A DNA stretch of 20,319 nucleotides from Trachelipus rathkii (taxonomy: Eukaryota > Arthropoda > Malacostraca > Isopoda > Trachelipodidae). The translations under genes and the position numbers were made by a program. Where the stretch lies: positions 1 to 20,319 of the forward strand of contig JABUQX010130933.1 in NCBI GenBank assembly GCA_015478945.1, in the 5' to 3' direction. Position 1 is the first letter of the stretch. Every line of letters begins with the position of its first letter. Below the pieces are notes generated by a model. That model searched no databases and had not been told where the DNA came from. It was given only the letters and a program-made list of their open reading frames with translations. Below, piece after piece: positions 18,528 through 20,319 of the stretch.

Positions 18528-19432
18528 CAGTGGCGTATTTAAGGGGGGGGGCAGGGGGGCCATGGGCCCCCCCGAATTTCTAAACACAAAAATTTTTTTG
18601 TTCATTATATAATATATAATATATTATATATAATATATATATACTATCATATATATAATATATATAATACTATATAAAGTGCAATAGGTTAAATTAATGT
18701 ATGTTTTCGTCGCTGTCAGGAACAAATATTCGTGTGCTTTAGTTAAAACTAAACTTGAAATCATCAGAGAAAATGAAACATTAGAATTTCAGCAGATTTT
18801 TGAAGATGTGTAAGCGTATCTGAATCTGAGCTGAGTATTGAAATTGCTGTATCCAAGAATTAGCAAGTTCCAAAAAATATAACAGACCGCAGACATTCGA
18901 CTTCAAACCTAAATTTTGGTAGATACAACCCATTTTTTATACCGTTTTTGGATGATTCTAATATCAGCATTAGGAGAGGGTTTCTAAGTCATAAAGAAAT
19001 TATATTATCTGCAAATTTGTATACCGAACAGTATAATGTGCCATATAGAAATAAAAAAGTGTAACAATTTACAACGGAAGATCCTCGAAAGCCCAGATTG
19101 AAGATTTAATTAAAAGCGAATGGGATTTATGGAATTGAAATGACATCACAGCACAGATCGTTCAAAGAGCAACCAACTAGACAGCTAGTTTCTTGTTCAC
19201 AGTCACAATTTCAAATATTTACATCTTTGTTGCAAATAATGGCAATTTACCCGTGTCTACTGCTTCAGTAGAAAGAAGCTTTCAACATAAGACTTCTGTA
19301 AACCTACTGAGAAATACTATTGGAGATGAAGACTTACAGGACTTACCTTCCTCTACAAACATCTAAATATTGACATTTTTTTTTTCTAAGAAATTTAATA
19401 TTTGGTCCCTTCCCTTCATATATATTAATATA

Positions 19433-19463
<31 letters not shown>

Positions 19464-19551
19464 CATATTAATATATATATATAATATAAATAATAATATA
19501 AGAAACGGAATTTTTCTGGGCCTCCCCGAAAAAATTTCTGAATACGCACTG
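18528..19551 (+). mobile_element. 1.02-kb decayed hAT element with terminal inverted repeats
   Basis: The left end CAGTGGCGTATTTA and the inverted right end CAGTGCGTATTCA match with one indel and one mismatch. The internal GAATTTCT / AGAAATTTTTTCGGGG-like segments also correspond. Both flanks carry TATAATA (18521-18527 and 19552-19558), a 7-8-bp duplication blurred by AT repeats. The left end contains the near-palindrome GGGGGGCCATGGGCCCCCC. Two (TA)n tracts lie inside (18604-18676 and 19418-19502). It encodes only a broken C-terminal transposase part, so it is internally shortened and immobile by itself. Confidence 0.8.
18716..19366 (+). pseudogene. hAT transposase C-terminal relic (ZMYM / zinc-finger MYM-like type)
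   Basis: EFQQIFEDV (near 18785) is followed after a stop by YPRISKFQK (18851-18876). A frame change gives RRHSTSNLNFGRYNPFFIPF and LDDS (near 18890-18960). Towards the end is LPVSTASVERSFQ (19249-19287), then NLLRNTIGDEDLQDLPSSTNI and a stop at 19364. The family has a YP...K.R.R... segment, then YYR...FIPFLD, and ends with a dimerisation domain LPVSTA..ERSFS..K..K..LRNTM...RL..L. The order and the invariant ERSF word match well. Most of the catalytic core is missing. Stops at 18819 and 19062 and frameshifts show loss of function. Confidence 0.75.
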
Positions 19552-19552
19552 T

Positions 19553-19573
19553 ATAATATATATATATATATAT

Positions 19574-19618
<45 letters not shown>

Positions 19619-19638
19619 ATATATATAATATATATATT
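19553..19638. repeat. (TA)n tract between two hAT-like elements
   Basis: TA repeats with ATTATATAAT breaks, running from the right end of the hAT element at 19551 to the CAG terminus at 19639. Confidence 0.9.
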
Positions 19639-20169
19639 CAGTCTTGGAATACCATAGGTGCTAAGTGTGCGCCGCACACCCTATAAAAGCTAATTAGTTT
19701 TTTTTTATTACACTTTAGATTAAGGGAATATCTGTTCAAACGAAGAATATATTTTTGTACACAATTATTCAAATAAAGATATTAAAAATTAAAATGCGTC
19801 TTAAACTTCCAATATGCTTATTTTATACAGTAGTTACCGTATCAAAAAGGAAGCTTTTCATGCGCGCTAAAAAATTCGAACAGCCTATATCCCGTTCAGT
19901 CTTGCTATTTTCACGCTCGCTCTCATCGTTCTCGTTTTTCTTTTTTATTAAATACCTTAAAAGGTGCTATTTTATTTTTCGCCAGTTTCTCTTAGCTTTT
20001 TAAATTATATTTTATATGTGGTTTATATATATATATTATAATTTAACTATATATATATATATATACTATATATATAATATATATATATATATAATATATA
20101 TATATATATTAATATATTATACTATATATTATATTTAACCTATCCCTCAAATCAGGAAATGGCCACTGA
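19639..20169. mobile_element. Possible hAT-like element with a GTGTGCGCCGCACAC palindrome
   Basis: It begins CAGTCTTGGAATACC directly after (TA)n. Its subterminal region holds the 15-nt palindrome GTGTGCG-C-CGCACAC (19665-19679). A candidate right end is CACTG at 20165-20169, read inward as CAGTGGCCATTTCC, also followed by (TA)n. Terminal identity is limited to CAGT and scattered bases, so the right end is tentative. An 82-codon frame inside (19755-20003) has no recognisable motifs and AT-driven composition, so I do not call it a gene. Confidence 0.4.
20026..20137. repeat. (TA)n tract
   Basis: TA repeats with AATATA and TTAA breaks, near the right part of the candidate element. Confidence 0.9.
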
Positions 20170-20306
20170 TATATATATATATATATATATAATATATATA
20201 TATAGTATATAATAATATATATATATATATATAATATACATATATATATCTATATATATATATATATATATATAATAATATATATTTATATATATATATA
20301 TATATC
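20170..20306. repeat. (TA)n tract at the window end
   Basis: TA repeats with short breaks (AGTATATAATAA, ACATA, TCTA), followed by 13 bp of unique sequence. Confidence 0.9.
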
Positions 20307-20319
20307 TGCCATTTTGCGT

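Noticed and set aside
18339..18605. 88-codon minus-strand frame
   Set aside because: It crosses an ATA/TA repeat and the terminus of the hAT element. It is not a gene.
19755..20003. 82-codon plus-strand frame, basic and F/L-rich
   Set aside because: No recognisable motif, composition expected from AT-rich DNA, and no related copy in the window. Left as non-coding within the candidate element.

Overview
This window looks like intergenic DNA from a large, AT-rich animal genome. I found no intact host gene, rRNA, tRNA or CRISPR array. A crustacean or other arthropod is my best guess. The reasons are at least a dozen long (TA)n tracts, animal-type non-LTR retrotransposon relics (one CR1/L2-like family in three copies, one Jockey-like), several hAT-type DNA transposon remnants, and a zinc-finger transposon protein of a kind I associate with crustaceans, aphids and Hydra. 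The taxon is an inference from repeat style only. The open reading frames of 60 to 116 codons are chance readings through low-complexity DNA or pieces of decayed transposon genes.

Layout. Positions 1-2013 hold a minus-strand DNA-transposon relic: a CAGGGTTGG terminus at 2013, GTCAGGGA subterminal repeats, then a broken zinc-finger protein gene. Positions 2165-3765 hold a plus-strand LINE relic and its 3' tail. Positions 3778-4343 carry several inverted repeats. Positions 4712-5973 are a decayed hAT element with a C-terminal dimerisation region. Positions 6168-7162 are a non-autonomous DNA element with CG-bearing islands and a repeated GGTGAWTCGGWCCA-like motif. Positions 7290-8835 are a Jockey-like LINE relic (minus), and 9030-9478 a second copy of the CR1/L2-like LINE (minus). 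Positions 9973-10111 form a long near-perfect hairpin.

The most structured part is 10200-17600. A roughly 550-bp repeat, called R here, occurs four times in alternating orientation (+,-,+,-). One copy is split by a 4.93-kb hAT-like element (11077-16005) flanked by an 8-bp duplication GCTCAAAA. That element contains a smaller copy of its own family (11201-11755), a C-rich tract, a minisatellite that switches orientation in a large palindrome near 13244, and a LINE scrap. The minisatellite monomer resembles the 3' tail of the LINE at 3710-3745, so the array may come from tandem amplification of a retrotransposon tail. A separate 23-24-bp tandem repeat lies at 16537-16840.

Positions 17985-20319 are mostly (TA)n DNA. 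They enclose a 1.02-kb hAT element with visible terminal inverted repeats and a broken transposase (18528-19551) and the ends of one or two other candidate hAT elements. I see no pathway or operon-like system. The interest lies in nested transposition, palindromes and satellite birth.
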